From NCBI GenBank assembly GCA_052148715.1, contig JBKQHQ010000230.1, forward strand, positions 1-64,000: a stretch of DNA of 64,000 nt, in the 5' to 3' direction. The stretch comes from JBKQHQ01 sp052148715. GTDB lineage: Bacteria; Pseudomonadota; Alphaproteobacteria; Rhizobiales; Xanthobacteraceae. The position numbers and the translations under genes are program-made. This document shows positions 51,099 through 59,424 of this stretch, one piece after another (positions within the stretch are counted from its first letter, which is position 1; each line of letters begins with the position of its first letter). The notes below the pieces were generated by a model. It was not told the DNA's origin, made no database searches, and saw only the letters and a program-made list of their open reading frames with translations.

Positions 51099-51506
51099 GT
51101 GACATACGACGAATGGAGCGAGTGCGTCGCCGGCGGTGGCTGCAATGGTTGTTGCCCGAAAGACGAAGGCTGGGGCCGGGGCAGGTGACCGGTGATCAAC
51201 GTGTCGCGGGACGACGCCAAGGCCTATCTGGCGTGGCTGGCTCGCAAGGCCGGCAAGCGCTACCGTCTACTGAGCGAAGTAGAGCGTGAGTACGTTACGC
51301 GGGCCGGGACGAGCACGGCTTTCGGGTGGGGCGCATCATCTCGGCGACCCAGGCGAACTAATATTGTGATGTTCTTGGGTTGCGCGACGAAGAAAGCGGG
51401 TACTGTTCCAGCCGACTCTTACCGGCCGAGCCCCTGGGGCCTCTATCAGGTGCATGGCAGCGTCTGGGAATGGGTCGAGGAGTCGTTCGGCGAAATGAAT
51501 TCGTAA
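51099..51506 (+). pseudogene. Fragment of a formylglycine-generating-enzyme-like (FGE/SUMF1) gene
   Basis: In one frame from 51099: VTYDEWSECVAGGGCNGCCP, then an in-frame TGA at 51186, then VINVSRDDAKAYLAWLARK, YRLLSEVEREYVTRAGTSTA, and WGLYQVHGSVWEWVEESFGE before a stop. These are consecutive blocks of the FGE-sulfatase domain, but the N-terminal part of the domain, the stretch around 51330-51390 and the C-terminal end are missing or altered. The nonsense codon and both truncations indicate a relic. The part from GTG 51192 could still be translated as 104 residues. Confidence 0.8.
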
Positions 51507-51524
51507 CGTCAGAGGGAGGACCGG

Positions 51525-52247
51525 GTGGGCCGCGTCGTAACATTTTGGCAATTGCCGGCAGACCGGATTGGAGACGGCATCGACCGCGCCGCCATCACCA
51601 AGGGCGACACGAGGGAGATGGCCGCCGAGTACGTCCGCATCGAGCCCGGAAGGCGCTGGTCGGCCACTACGCCGTACGGGTCGGACTGCTATCTGTTCAT
51701 GCTCAAGGGCGACGGAGAAATCTCGGCCGGCACCAGCCGCCACCATTTCCCGCCCCAGACGTTTGCGACGCTCCAAGAGGGCGTTGAATTCGTCCTCGAA
51801 AATGCCGGCCGCACCGTTGCCGAAGTGGTCAAGGTTCTCGCGCCCCCGCAACCGAACGGACGGCCCCTCATAGGCTTCGCCGGCACGCTCGCCGTCGCTG
51901 AGCGCAACAAGACGCCTGTAGTCCAGCTGCCGGATCAGAAGAAGCAGCGCATCTATTTCGTCGGCGATCACGGCGCCAAATCGGAGCGCGGCCACGCGAT
52001 GATCGTGGTCTATGAAAAGGATACGGTCACCGGCTTGCACAATCATCCGAACGCCGAGAGCATGTTCGTGGTCCTCAATGGCGCTCTGCAATTCACGGTC
52101 GACGGCGAACAGGTTGTGGTCGCACCAGGACAGGCAGCCTACTTCGGCATGAACGACTCCCACGGCTTGTGCGTTGCCAACGGCCACGATGGCGCGAGCT
52201 TCCTCGAATTCCACATTCCGGCGGCGTTCACGACGGTGACGCATTAA
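51525..52247 (+). CDS. Bicupin protein
   Basis: 240 residues from GTG 51525, preceded by GGGAGGACC. Two cupin modules: residues ~30-105 (YVRIEPGRRWSATTPYGSDC, LKGDGEISAG) and ~150-235 (MIVVYEKDTVTGLHNHPNAE, SMFVVLNGALQFTVDGE, FGMNDSHGLCVANG). Only the second has a His-rich metal motif (HNHPNAE with a downstream His). Function unknown; cupins of this size include dioxygenases, isomerases and sensors. It begins 18 nt after the FGE relic. Confidence 0.8.
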   Translation: MGRVVTFWQLPADRIGDGIDRAAITKGDTREMAAEYVRIEPGRRWSATTPYGSDCYLFMLKGDGEISAGTSRHHFPPQTFATLQEGVEFVLENAGRTVAEVVKVLAPPQPNGRPLIGFAGTLAVAERNKTPVVQLPDQKKQRIYFVGDHGAKSERGHAMIVVYEKDTVTGLHNHPNAESMFVVLNGALQFTVDGEQVVVAPGQAAYFGMNDSHGLCVANGHDGASFLEFHIPAAFTTVTH

Positions 52248-52923
52248 GCTCGGAGAGCACGTTCGAAAGGGGCGACACCTATGTCGGCCTTGAGATCATC
52301 GGCAAGCTCGCGGCCGTGCCGGAGGTCGGGCGCTCCGATGCGGGCGCGCGTTAACTCACTATCAACCAATACCTGACCGATTCCGTGCGCCACTGGCCGG
52401 GCGTGATATAGTGTTCTTCTCCTTAACAAGGAAGAACAAATGCCGCCGCTCTTGCCCCAATGTAAAGATAGAGCGCCTGCGGGGCAGCGCCGTTCTTTCG
52501 GCGTGTCACTTTTGGTCTGATTTCCGCGTTCTTAGTGATTTTCAAGTGCTTCCTAAGTCGATTCTAAGACGGGAGTTAGCGGCAAAACCCAGCCGTCAAT
52601 GCCCAGACTTGGTGAGAGTGTCGACCATGGACGGCACGAACACTTCAAGTTGGTCAATTGCCGACGAGCGCGCCCAGCGTGGCGTCGGCGACCCAAGCTG
52701 ACCGCGGATCGGTCGAACCATCCGACGGATTTCTTCCGGTCGTCTTTGCACAGCCCGCGCCGGTGCCCGGCGAGCCAATCCGTCAGCTTCGCATCAGGGC
52801 CGAGTCGCTCGACATGTGTGCGCCGCTGATGCGCCGGCCGAGCTCCGGGTCGGCCAGGGGCTTGGGGCCGATGGGCAGGTATTCGCCCGCGCGGCGAGGC
52901 GAAGTCACAGTCTTCGTGCCCGC
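52248..52923. other. Gene-free stretch
   Basis: About 675 bases without a supportable gene. Several open frames of 60-170 codons exist in all directions but none has a plausible start signal, domain or codon pattern like the neighbours. It may be eroded coding DNA following the bicupin gene. Confidence 0.45.
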
Positions 52924-53118
52924 TCAGGCCGTGATGTTCTTCTCGACGATCTCGACTCTTGCTGTACCCGGACCATATCCCGTCGGCGAGCCACTCATGC
53001 CGTGCTCGATGGCACTCTTTAGCGAGACCATTCCGCGCAGCAGGGCAGCCTCCAATCCACCTTGGGTTTGGCCTTGGCTGGCTTCAAATTCCACTTCAAT
53101 CGTCACCTTCATCTTCAT
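52924..53118 (-). CDS. Small conserved-looking protein, hypothetical
   Basis: 64 residues: MKMKVTIEVEFEASQGQTQG at the start, then LEAALLRGMVSLKSAIEHGM and GTARVEIVEKNITA at the end. The beta-alpha-beta pattern, sensible amino-acid composition and matching N- and C-terminal strands suggest a real protein. No family is recognised. The ribosome binding site is weak (GACGGGAC). A GC-rich hairpin lies 45 nt upstream at 53163-53196. Confidence 0.55.
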   Translation of the reverse strand: MKMKVTIEVEFEASQGQTQGGLEAALLRGMVSLKSAIEHGMSGSPTGYGPGTARVEIVEKNITA

Positions 53119-53162
53119 CGAGATCGTCCCGTCAAGTCTGTGCGGCCGGGCGGCCTAAAAGA

Positions 53163-53196
53163 TTACCGGCCGCCCGGTGAGGCAGACGGCCGGTAA
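53163..53196. other. Inverted repeat (10-bp perfect stem)
   Basis: TTACCGGCCG at 53163-53172 pairs exactly with CGGCCGGTAA at 53187-53196 around a 14-nt loop. Read on the minus strand the stem is followed by ATCTTTTA, so it may end minus-strand transcription coming from the right; that would place it upstream of the small gene at 52924-53118. The region 53197-53504 has no gene; it holds a 14-bp perfect palindrome CTCGATCGATCGAG at 53342-53355 behind a TATTATA hexamer. Confidence 0.45.
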
Positions 53197-53504
53197 CGAT
53201 AGGGGGTAGGTTTAGGGAACAGGGATCAGGATAAACGCGCACAAGCCCCTCGTCGCCTAGGGGAATTGCTTACAGATCGGCGATGCAGGGACAAGGAACG
53301 CCGTCTCCTTAGCGTTATTGCCCTATTATAACACCGCATCACTCGATCGATCGAGCGGTTCGCATTCTCGCGAATGTTACCGATCGCATTGATGAGGTTG
53401 TGGATTTCAGATCGCTATTCGATCCAGTTAACCAATTGTTAAGGAACACAAGCGGGCCTGGCGAGTTTCAGATATAGGAACCACCAGCCAAGAGGGGACC
53501 CGCG

Positions 53505-53690
53505 ATGTCTGATCAGTCCGCGCAATCGCCTGCCAAGCTCGACTTGCTGCCGATCTATCGGGAAATGGCAGCAAGACATTTGAGCCTAGCGCAAGCAGCT
53601 TGTGACAAAGACCTGCAGCGGTATTACGCGCAAAAGGGGGCATACTGGGCAAGGCGGGTTGAAAGCCTTTCGAGCCGTTCGGCATCCTAA
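53505..53690 (+). CDS. Small helical protein, hypothetical
   Basis: 61 residues. AGAGGGGACCCGCG precedes the ATG at good spacing. The sequence (LLPIYREMAARHLSLAQAAC, then LQRYYAQKGAYWARRVESL) is a helical hairpin rich in Ala, Arg and Tyr. Similar short proteins are common in Bradyrhizobium-like genomes and are uncharacterised. The small protein at 54963-55154 has a comparable composition. No operon context. Confidence 0.6.
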   Translation: MSDQSAQSPAKLDLLPIYREMAARHLSLAQAACDKDLQRYYAQKGAYWARRVESLSSRSAS

Positions 53691-53988
53691 GTTGTCCCGC
53701 AGAGGGGTCGGGTGTGCCGTCGATATGAAGCCGCCGCTGACGGAAGCGGCGAAACGGGAAATAGAGCGCATCCAACTGACGCCTTGGCTTGGCGCCCAGC
53801 GGAAATCGATGCGTTGGGGATCGGTCTCCCACGCGACTGCCAAATCGGCAATTCGTCTTGCGATATCAATCAGCACCGACCTTTGGCATCAGCCCCGCGA
53901 TTTTTCGCAAAGACCGTTCTTTGTCGCCGCTACGTTGCCAATGAGTACGCTTATTCGAAACCCTTGGAATAGCCGAAGCAACTCGCTA

Positions 53989-54153
53989 CTACTCGCCTTG
54001 AATTGCCGAGGCAGCAATTGCTTCTCGGCCGTTATCGAGCACCAGACGACCGTCTGCATAGCCCGTCACCACCAAAGCCGTGATCAATAACACGGCGGCC
54101 GTGACGCCGGCGAAGGCCAATCCCAGCGCGCCCAGTCCGGTTTCGTCGGCCAT
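53989..54153 (-). CDS. Small single-TM membrane protein
   Basis: 54 residues starting at ATG 54153, preceded by AGGGGAGGCTGTC. One transmembrane helix (ALGLAFAGVTAAVLLITALVV) is followed by a short hydrophilic tail (GYADGRLVLDNGREAIAASA). The longer frame to 54321 has no start signal. Family not recognised. The strong ribosome binding site is the main support. Confidence 0.55.
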   Translation of the reverse strand: MADETGLGALGLAFAGVTAAVLLITALVVTGYADGRLVLDNGREAIAASAIQGE

Positions 54154-54530
54154 GACAGCCTCCCCTCGATGATTGGCATTCGGCATCTCGTCAAAAACTC
54201 CAACCCCTCGATGCCCACGGCTGTTATGTGACACATCCGGTCCGCCGCTCAAGCCCTGATGCCTCCCAACGGATTGGCGGCTCAACGTTAAGACGACTCG
54301 GCAGAGCGGCCTTCGCACCAAGGGATAGAGAGTTAAATGCTCGGCCGCATATCGCGAGCCGGCGCGATTTCGCGTGGTCGCCGATAGGTGCGATCTCAGT
54401 CGCGGGCAACATAACCCTCGGCATTCACCTCTGGCCCGGGTGCCTGCTCCGTGTCCCGCCTCTTTCGCGCATAAGGGTGACCGGAAGGGCCGCGCGGCCC
54501 GCTATCTGAAATCCTTTTACGCCGCATCGG
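54154..54530. other. Gene-free stretch
   Basis: 377 bases between two small minus-strand genes. Frames here are short, lack ribosome binding sites and show no domain. Nothing recognised on either strand. Confidence 0.4.
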
Positions 54531-54821
54531 TCATGGGGCAACGTCCGAAGCGCATTTGCCGTCGGCGCGCCGCGTTAGCGACTCCGCCACCCCAAGATGA
54601 TGCGAGCACGTCGCACGGCGATGTTGGCCGAAGCCGTATGTGCCATCGCGACAGCGAACGGTGGCACCTAGGGGCGCGTCAGGGTCAGGCAATACACACC
54701 TCGCCAGAGGCGCAGGCTGCGGTATTTTCAATTCGGCGGCGGGAGCTGCGCTCGCGAGAAGAACCACGGCGACGATCGTAATGGTGCTAACGGAAAGTCC
54801 GAACGAATGAGTCTTGCTCAT
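54531..54821 (-). CDS. Secreted DUF3761-like small protein
   Basis: 96 residues from ATG 54821, preceded by CAGGGAGCAAACC. A signal peptide (VSTITIVAVVLLASAAPAAE) leads to a short mature protein with TVRCRDGTYGFGQHRRATCSHHLGV, whose 'RC.DGTYS.SQHR.GTCS.HGGV' pattern is that of DUF3761. Two conserved Cys probably pair. Usually found as secreted or lipoprotein-like small domains of unknown role. Confidence 0.78.
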   Translation of the reverse strand: MSKTHSFGLSVSTITIVAVVLLASAAPAAELKIPQPAPLARCVLPDPDAPLGATVRCRDGTYGFGQHRRATCSHHLGVAESLTRRADGKCASDVAP

Positions 54822-54962
54822 TGGTTTGCTCCCTGGATGGGGGCAAACAGGTACGACTCAACGTACCCCCCGAATCAGCCAAGCGTATCTTAGCACCTAT
54901 TCGATTGGGGCGCGTGACGCTCGACGCTCGCTGGTCGGCAGTGTCGAGGCGCTGGGCAGCAC

Positions 54963-55154
54963 TTAGTCGGCTAATTCAAGTAGGCAGCTCGCGGGTTCAG
55001 GCGCGCTGGTCAATTGCCGCTCCACTTGAGCGGCAATGTCCGTCCACTGCTGCGCCATCTCGGCGAAGCCTCGCTTGGTTTCCTCGTCTCGCGCTTCCTT
55101 CGCCTTCCTTTCGGCTTCGGACGCTTTGGCCCGGTACCAGTCAACTCGGCTCAT
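54963..55154 (-). CDS. Small helical protein, hypothetical
   Basis: 63 residues from ATG 55154 (MSRVDWYRAKASEAERKAKE). The body is a charged helix with heptad-like spacing (ARDEETKRGFAEMAQQWTDI, AAQVERQL). Such proteins, often reading 'YR.KA.ECE..A..A.D...K..F..MA..W..LA', are frequent and unassigned in rhizobia. GAGG lies about 13 nt upstream of the start. The 60-codon longer frame has no support. Confidence 0.62.
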   Translation of the reverse strand: MSRVDWYRAKASEAERKAKEARDEETKRGFAEMAQQWTDIAAQVERQLTSAPEPASCLLELAD

Positions 55155-55376
55155 GCACGCCGTGCCTCGATTGGAAGCCGCATGAAGCAAAATAACACCG
55201 CGCGCCGATTTGGGTCGTCCGTCCGCCACATGACTCAGAATCGGAAAAGTCGCCGCTGAATGCGCGTACGCCAGACGCTTAGCCTTCGCAAGGTGTCCGT
55301 CAATTTCGTTGGCGTCACCAGAAAGTTGCGCCACGTTGCGCCCTGGTTCTGTCGCGCCGAAGAACTTCTGGCGCTG

Positions 55377-56219
55377 TCAGCCTCTCTTCGGCGACCAGCC
55401 ATAAGCCTTGGCACAGGCGCCGCCCATCAACATTGCCCGCTCGTTGTCGCTCAGGCGGCCAGTCTTAAGGAAGGACTCGAGGGCCTGCGCGTAGTTGACG
55501 ACTGCGAACGCGCGTGTCCAGTCCGTGCCCCACAGGCAGCGGTCGAAACCCCAGGCATCGAACACGCGAGCGAGCGGGTCCCAGATGTCCGGGAAGGGAT
55601 ATGGTTCCCGGGACAGCGTGCAGGCGCCGCTGACCTTGATCACTGCGTTCGGGCGCTTGGCGAGTTCCAGAACCTTCGGCAGGTCGGCCCAGGGCTGCGG
55701 CGGGGCGGGCGGCATGCGCGGTTGCATGATGCCCAGATGGTCGATGATGAATCGCGTGTCGGGATGGCGATCGATCAGCGCAGTGCCCGCGTCCAGGTTG
55801 CCCCAGCACAGGATGTTGACCGGAAAGTCGTGGCGAACGGCTGCGCCCAGAATCCGGTCGAGGCCCGGGTCGTTCGGCTCGCGCTTCGCCTCCCTCGTCA
55901 GGATGATACGGACGCCGACCGTCCCCGGCGTATTCTTCCAGTCGGCGACGACATCGGCCACCGACGGATCGTCTGGGTCGACCGGCTTAACGATGGCGAA
56001 CCTGCCGGGATGAGCCCGTTGCACTTCCACCGCATAGCTGGCGTCGTAGCGGTACATGGAAAAGGCGGAGATGAAGATCGCGCCGTCGACGCCGACCTGG
56101 TCCATCGCCGCCACCATCTCGTCACCCGTGACGTGATCGGGCCAGTTCGGCACACTGTGCCAGGGTTGCTTCGGAGTATTCGCCTCATAGGCATGGACCT
56201 GGGAATCGATGATAGTCAT
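55377..56219 (-). CDS. Amidohydrolase, TIM-barrel (amidohydrolase_2 family)
   Basis: 280 residues; ATG 56219 is preceded by GAGGAGCTGCCCCG. MTIIDSQVHAYEANTPKQPW gives an incomplete HxH (QVH), while TRFIIDHLGIMQPR and CLWGTDWTRAF provide the His and Asp of the metal site. This is the pattern of lactonase-type members such as 2-pyrone-4,6-dicarboxylate hydrolase or 4-sulfomuconolactone hydrolase, which hydrolyse lactones from aromatic breakdown. Cytoplasmic, no leader, unlike the two Tat-exported amidohydrolases. An ArsR-type regulator lies 298 nt upstream on the same strand. Confidence 0.88.
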   Translation of the reverse strand: MTIIDSQVHAYEANTPKQPWHSVPNWPDHVTGDEMVAAMDQVGVDGAIFISAFSMYRYDASYAVEVQRAHPGRFAIVKPVDPDDPSVADVVADWKNTPGTVGVRIILTREAKREPNDPGLDRILGAAVRHDFPVNILCWGNLDAGTALIDRHPDTRFIIDHLGIMQPRMPPAPPQPWADLPKVLELAKRPNAVIKVSGACTLSREPYPFPDIWDPLARVFDAWGFDRCLWGTDWTRAFAVVNYAQALESFLKTGRLSDNERAMLMGGACAKAYGWSPKRG

Positions 56220-56517
56220 CGGGGCAGCTCCTCCGTGCAAACCAAGTTTGGTATCTCGGCAGATCCCTGTCCAGAAGGGCTAACCCTTTCGCGATGCGGC
56301 GATTGGCGGTAGCGAAGCGCCGAGTTGGTGGGTCAAAAGAGCCATGCCGGCCATGTCGACAGCACAGCCGAATCACGTCAGTGCCTCCGAAGCGGACACG
56401 AATCGGCGCCATACCCCGATGGACGCCAGGTGCCACTAACCAGACTCATGCACCGCAACATGAGCGGTAATCGCTCGGCGACCTGCAGAATTTGCGCGAG
56501 ATGACGCTTCGCTCAGC

Positions 56518-57255
56518 CTAAGCTGTCAGCCGTCGTGGGTCGCGTAATCGGCCGGTTGGCACACCCTCTTTGTTGATCTCGATCTGGAAGATTTCGGACA
56601 AGCCCGCCCTTCCAGACGACGTTAGTTCGAGTGCACGGCTGCCCGACACACATTTGAGCCATCCGAGCTCCAATAGACGATCCAGAATCCGAGCTCCGAC
56701 GAGTCCCTTGAGGTGATAACGACGCTCGCTCCAGTCGAGACAAGGCTGGCAGAAAATCCGCCGAGTCCGCGGCCTCAGATCAGCGCCGAACGCGGAAAGG
56801 AAACGCCCGCCCGAAGACGTGACCTCACCGCCTTCATCGGTGAGTACGATGTGCCCCATGGCCACAAGTGCATCGGTAACAGCGACTCCTACCTGGCCAG
56901 CCAGGTGATCGTAGCAACTTCGGGCAAAGCGGAGTGCATCGTGGTTTGCTGACCGCGGCTGATGCCGGGGTGGCACCTCTATGGCGGCGACGACCTTGAT
57001 GCTCTCCAGCATTGTCGCGACCAGCGGGGACGCGATCCGATAATAGCTGAAGCGACGCTTGCGAGTGACAGTCAAAAGCCGCGCGGCAACCAGCTTGCCC
57101 AGGTGGTCGCTCGCCGTTGAGCGAGAGACATTGGCGCAGTAAGCGAGCTCAGTGGCCGTCAGCGACTGGCCGCCCATCAAGGCGTTAAGCATCGTCGCTC
57201 GCGCAGTGTCACCCACGAGAGCGGCCACTTCCACCAGATTTGCCGCCGCGACCAT
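56518..57255 (-). CDS. ArsR-family transcriptional regulator
   Basis: 245 residues from ATG 57255 (VEVAALVGDTARATMLNALM), which has AGGGTTAAGG before it; an in-frame extension up to 57351 is possible. The winged helix-turn-helix (LTATELAYCANVSRSTASDH, LGKLVAARLLTVTRKRRFSY) is followed by ~130 residues with two Cys (FCQPCLDW) and WSERRYHLKGLVGARILDRL, a C-terminal domain known in DUF-type ArsR regulators. Likely controls the divergent RidA-relic/TauE unit or the downstream amidohydrolase. Confidence 0.88.
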   Translation of the reverse strand: MVAAANLVEVAALVGDTARATMLNALMGGQSLTATELAYCANVSRSTASDHLGKLVAARLLTVTRKRRFSYYRIASPLVATMLESIKVVAAIEVPPRHQPRSANHDALRFARSCYDHLAGQVGVAVTDALVAMGHIVLTDEGGEVTSSGGRFLSAFGADLRPRTRRIFCQPCLDWSERRYHLKGLVGARILDRLLELGWLKCVSGSRALELTSSGRAGLSEIFQIEINKEGVPTGRLRDPRRLTA

Positions 57256-57377
57256 CCTTAACCCTATCGCTGATACCGGAAGCATATCAATCGAAAACGG
57301 TTCGGCATGGACCGAACTGTTCGTGCGAGACAATTGCGAACCTCGCAGCAAGAATGCGCTGCAACTTGGAGGCTAGA

Positions 57378-57537
57378 ATGAAGCGCACTGCTATACACGT
57401 CGAGCCGATTTCGACTTATCTCGAACGACGCCGCAAGGGTCCAATCCTCAGTGATTGTGGCTGGCGAAACGGTGTATGTGTCGGGATTCCCTCCGTTCGA
57501 TCCGGAGACGGCGCGAAAGCCTGAGCAGGGAATATGA
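57378..57537 (+). pseudogene. Truncated, frameshifted RidA/YjgF family gene
   Basis: ATG 57378 opens MKRTAIHVEPISTYLERRRK, matching the N-terminus of RidA-like enamine/imine deaminases. One base later than the original frame near 57448 the sequence continues as SVIVAGETVYVSGFPPFDPE (conserved RidA strand), then ends at TGA 57537. Only ~50 of ~130 residues are left, so the gene is broken by an indel and a deletion. It lies just upstream of the TauE gene. Confidence 0.78.
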
Positions 57538-57557
57538 TCCTCCAGGAGTTAAACGTC

Positions 57558-58325
57558 ATGTTGATCCGCGCCCTTTATTTCGAGCAAGCAAGTATCATTG
57601 CTGCCGTGGTTTGTAGCCTGATCGTCGCCGGCCTCCTGAAGGGGATAATCGGGGTCGGCATGCCAGTCGTCGCGCTGCCGCTGCTGTCGCTGTTCGTCGA
57701 CATCAAATCAGCGGCCATGCTACTGAGCATGCCTCTGATCTTCAGCAACTTGCCGCAGGCGCTGGAGGGCGGAAAGACTGCACGGTGCCTCATGCAATTG
57801 ATGCCGGTGATTCTCGGCATGATTCCCGGCCTCTTCCTTGGAGTTCGAGTCCTGTTGGCGCTCGATGCGAACGTTGCAAAGATTATCGCAGGCCTAGTGC
57901 TTATGGGTGTCGGCGGCGTCACGCTGCTCGCGCCGAAGCTGCAGCTTCAGTCTCGCTTGGTCTTACCAACCGGCATCACATTCGGATTTTTCGGCGGGAT
58001 TCTGGGAGGCATCGCGGCGATGCCGGGACCGCTTGTTTTCATATTTCTGCTTGCAAAGGGACTGCGCGGAACGGCGTTCACAAAGGAAGCATCGCTGTAT
58101 CTCGTTGTTTCCGCCGGTTTGCTGGCAATTCTTCTGACGGCCAGCCGCCAGTTCAATTGGCTTGACGTTTCAGTCTCGACGGCCGCGATGTTACCAGTCG
58201 TGCTCGGCATGTACGTGGGACAACATATGCGCGATAAAATTGCACCAGGGACATTCAAGAAGCTGGTGTTGATCGCGGTCATTGCCGCGGGCGCCGACTT
58301 GCTGCGACAAGGTTTCTTCAGTTGA
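57558..58325 (+). CDS. TauE/SafE family sulfite exporter-like membrane protein
   Basis: 255 residues from ATG 57558, which has CAGGAGTTAAACGTC in front; an ATG at 57534 lacks this and overlaps the RidA relic stop. Two repeated halves of hydrophobic helices: LIVAGLLKGIIGVGMPVVAL and ITFGFFGGILGGIAAMPGPL, each with the Gly-rich motif of the TauE/SafE family. Members export small anions such as sulfite, sulfoacetate or carboxylates. Divergent from the ArsR regulator. Confidence 0.92.
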   Translation: MLIRALYFEQASIIAAVVCSLIVAGLLKGIIGVGMPVVALPLLSLFVDIKSAAMLLSMPLIFSNLPQALEGGKTARCLMQLMPVILGMIPGLFLGVRVLLALDANVAKIIAGLVLMGVGGVTLLAPKLQLQSRLVLPTGITFGFFGGILGGIAAMPGPLVFIFLLAKGLRGTAFTKEASLYLVVSAGLLAILLTASRQFNWLDVSVSTAAMLPVVLGMYVGQHMRDKIAPGTFKKLVLIAVIAAGADLLRQGFFS

Positions 58326-58728
58326 CGGGCTTGCCGGTGCCGCTGCGGTTGGTTCGTCAGGTGCCGCTGCAGCGTCGCGAAGTTCCGTCGGAGGCGGTAG
58401 CAGGGGCTTGGGGGCGAGCACGCCATCGGCTTTACGCCGGACGAGCAGGCAAGCCACCCGAGACATCGCGCTCGCTTAACTACACTCGGCATCTGTTGCG
58501 CTGCACCGAAGTCTCGTAGCAAAGCGACGATAAGGGTCAATTGCGGCTGACAAGGTTCGGCGCCGTTGATCCTTCGATGACAGGAATGCTCCAAAACCGA
58601 AGGCGGCGTTCATGCCAGGTTCAGGTTGTCGGACCCTAAGATCGAACCGCTGAGCAACCGCTGTTCAGCGGGCTGAATATCACTTGCTGAGGTTCGGCTC
58701 GATTATCGCCTGTGAACGGGAGGTTTCC
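58326..58728. other. Gene-free stretch
   Basis: 403 bases between the TauE gene and the next small gene. Short frames occur on both strands but have no start signals or domain. No clear terminator after TauE. Confidence 0.4.
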
Positions 58729-58953
58729 ATGAAGAAGCTTTCGGCTATGCTACTCGGAGTCGTCATTCTTTCCGCCGCCCTATCATCGGCGGTTACGCCG
58801 GCGCTCGCGTTAGGCGGCTGTGGTCCGAACGGCCATCGCAGCAGTATTTCGGGCCGATGCGTATGGGGCGGCCAAAACCAAGCCTGGTGCCTAAGACATA
58901 CGGGCCATACAGCCGTTCCCATGCCGGATGGGACCATGCGCTGCTTCAGGTGA
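58729..58953 (+). CDS. Small secreted Cys-containing protein
   Basis: 74 residues from ATG 58729, preceded by GGGAGGTTTCC. A typical signal peptide (MKKLSAMLLGVVILSAALSS) leads to a ~45-residue mature part with four Cys: GGCGPNGHRSSISGRCVWGG, then QAWCLRHTGH and GTMRCFR. Such GCG-x-GxHR secreted peptides are common in Bradyrhizobium relatives and uncharacterised. A start at 58684 would put a non-signal stretch first and was rejected. Confidence 0.78.
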   Translation: MKKLSAMLLGVVILSAALSSAVTPALALGGCGPNGHRSSISGRCVWGGQNQAWCLRHTGHTAVPMPDGTMRCFR

Positions 58954-59424
58954 GGCACTTGCTTTCGGCGTCGCCCGTAGAGCGGACGCGCCCCCGCAAC
59001 GTGGTCCTGGAGCAGGAGGGCGAGGTTGTTGGGGCTCGTCGCCCTACGCGACGGAGCCGATAGCATATGCCCTCAACGAACTAATTGTTACGTTCGCCGC
59101 AACGCTTTTTGCGCGTTGACGCTGCCACAAAGCCTCCAACCAGCATCGCGGATATTGCGAGAGAATCGTTCGGCCGCGATGCGCCTCTCCGCTGCAAGCG
59201 TCCCGCTCCTCGCGCTGCCGTGCTTGGTCTGCGTAGTCAGTGGCGACACCGTCACTCTCCGCCCGCCGAGCGCCGGCGCGTTCTTCCTGGCCCTGCCATT
59301 AGTCAGATCATCCGGGTCAAATTGCCGCCGGACAGGCTCGTCGCCGGTGACCCTGCGATGAATGCTCCAACATCGGTCAATCTCGCACCGTTGAATGTAT
59401 CACGTGTTTTCGCCGGGTGTGACG
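58954..59424. other. Gene-free stretch
   Basis: 471 bases without a supportable gene. Frames of 60-150 codons exist on the plus strand but lack ribosome binding sites and domain similarity, and one of them runs antisense into the following gene. Likely contains the 3' end of the minus-strand MmgE/PrpD relic transcript. Confidence 0.4.

Noticed and set aside
53602..54090. 162-codon plus-strand frame after the small gene at 53505
   Set aside because: Atypical residue composition, no start signal, and it is antisense to the better-supported small TM gene.
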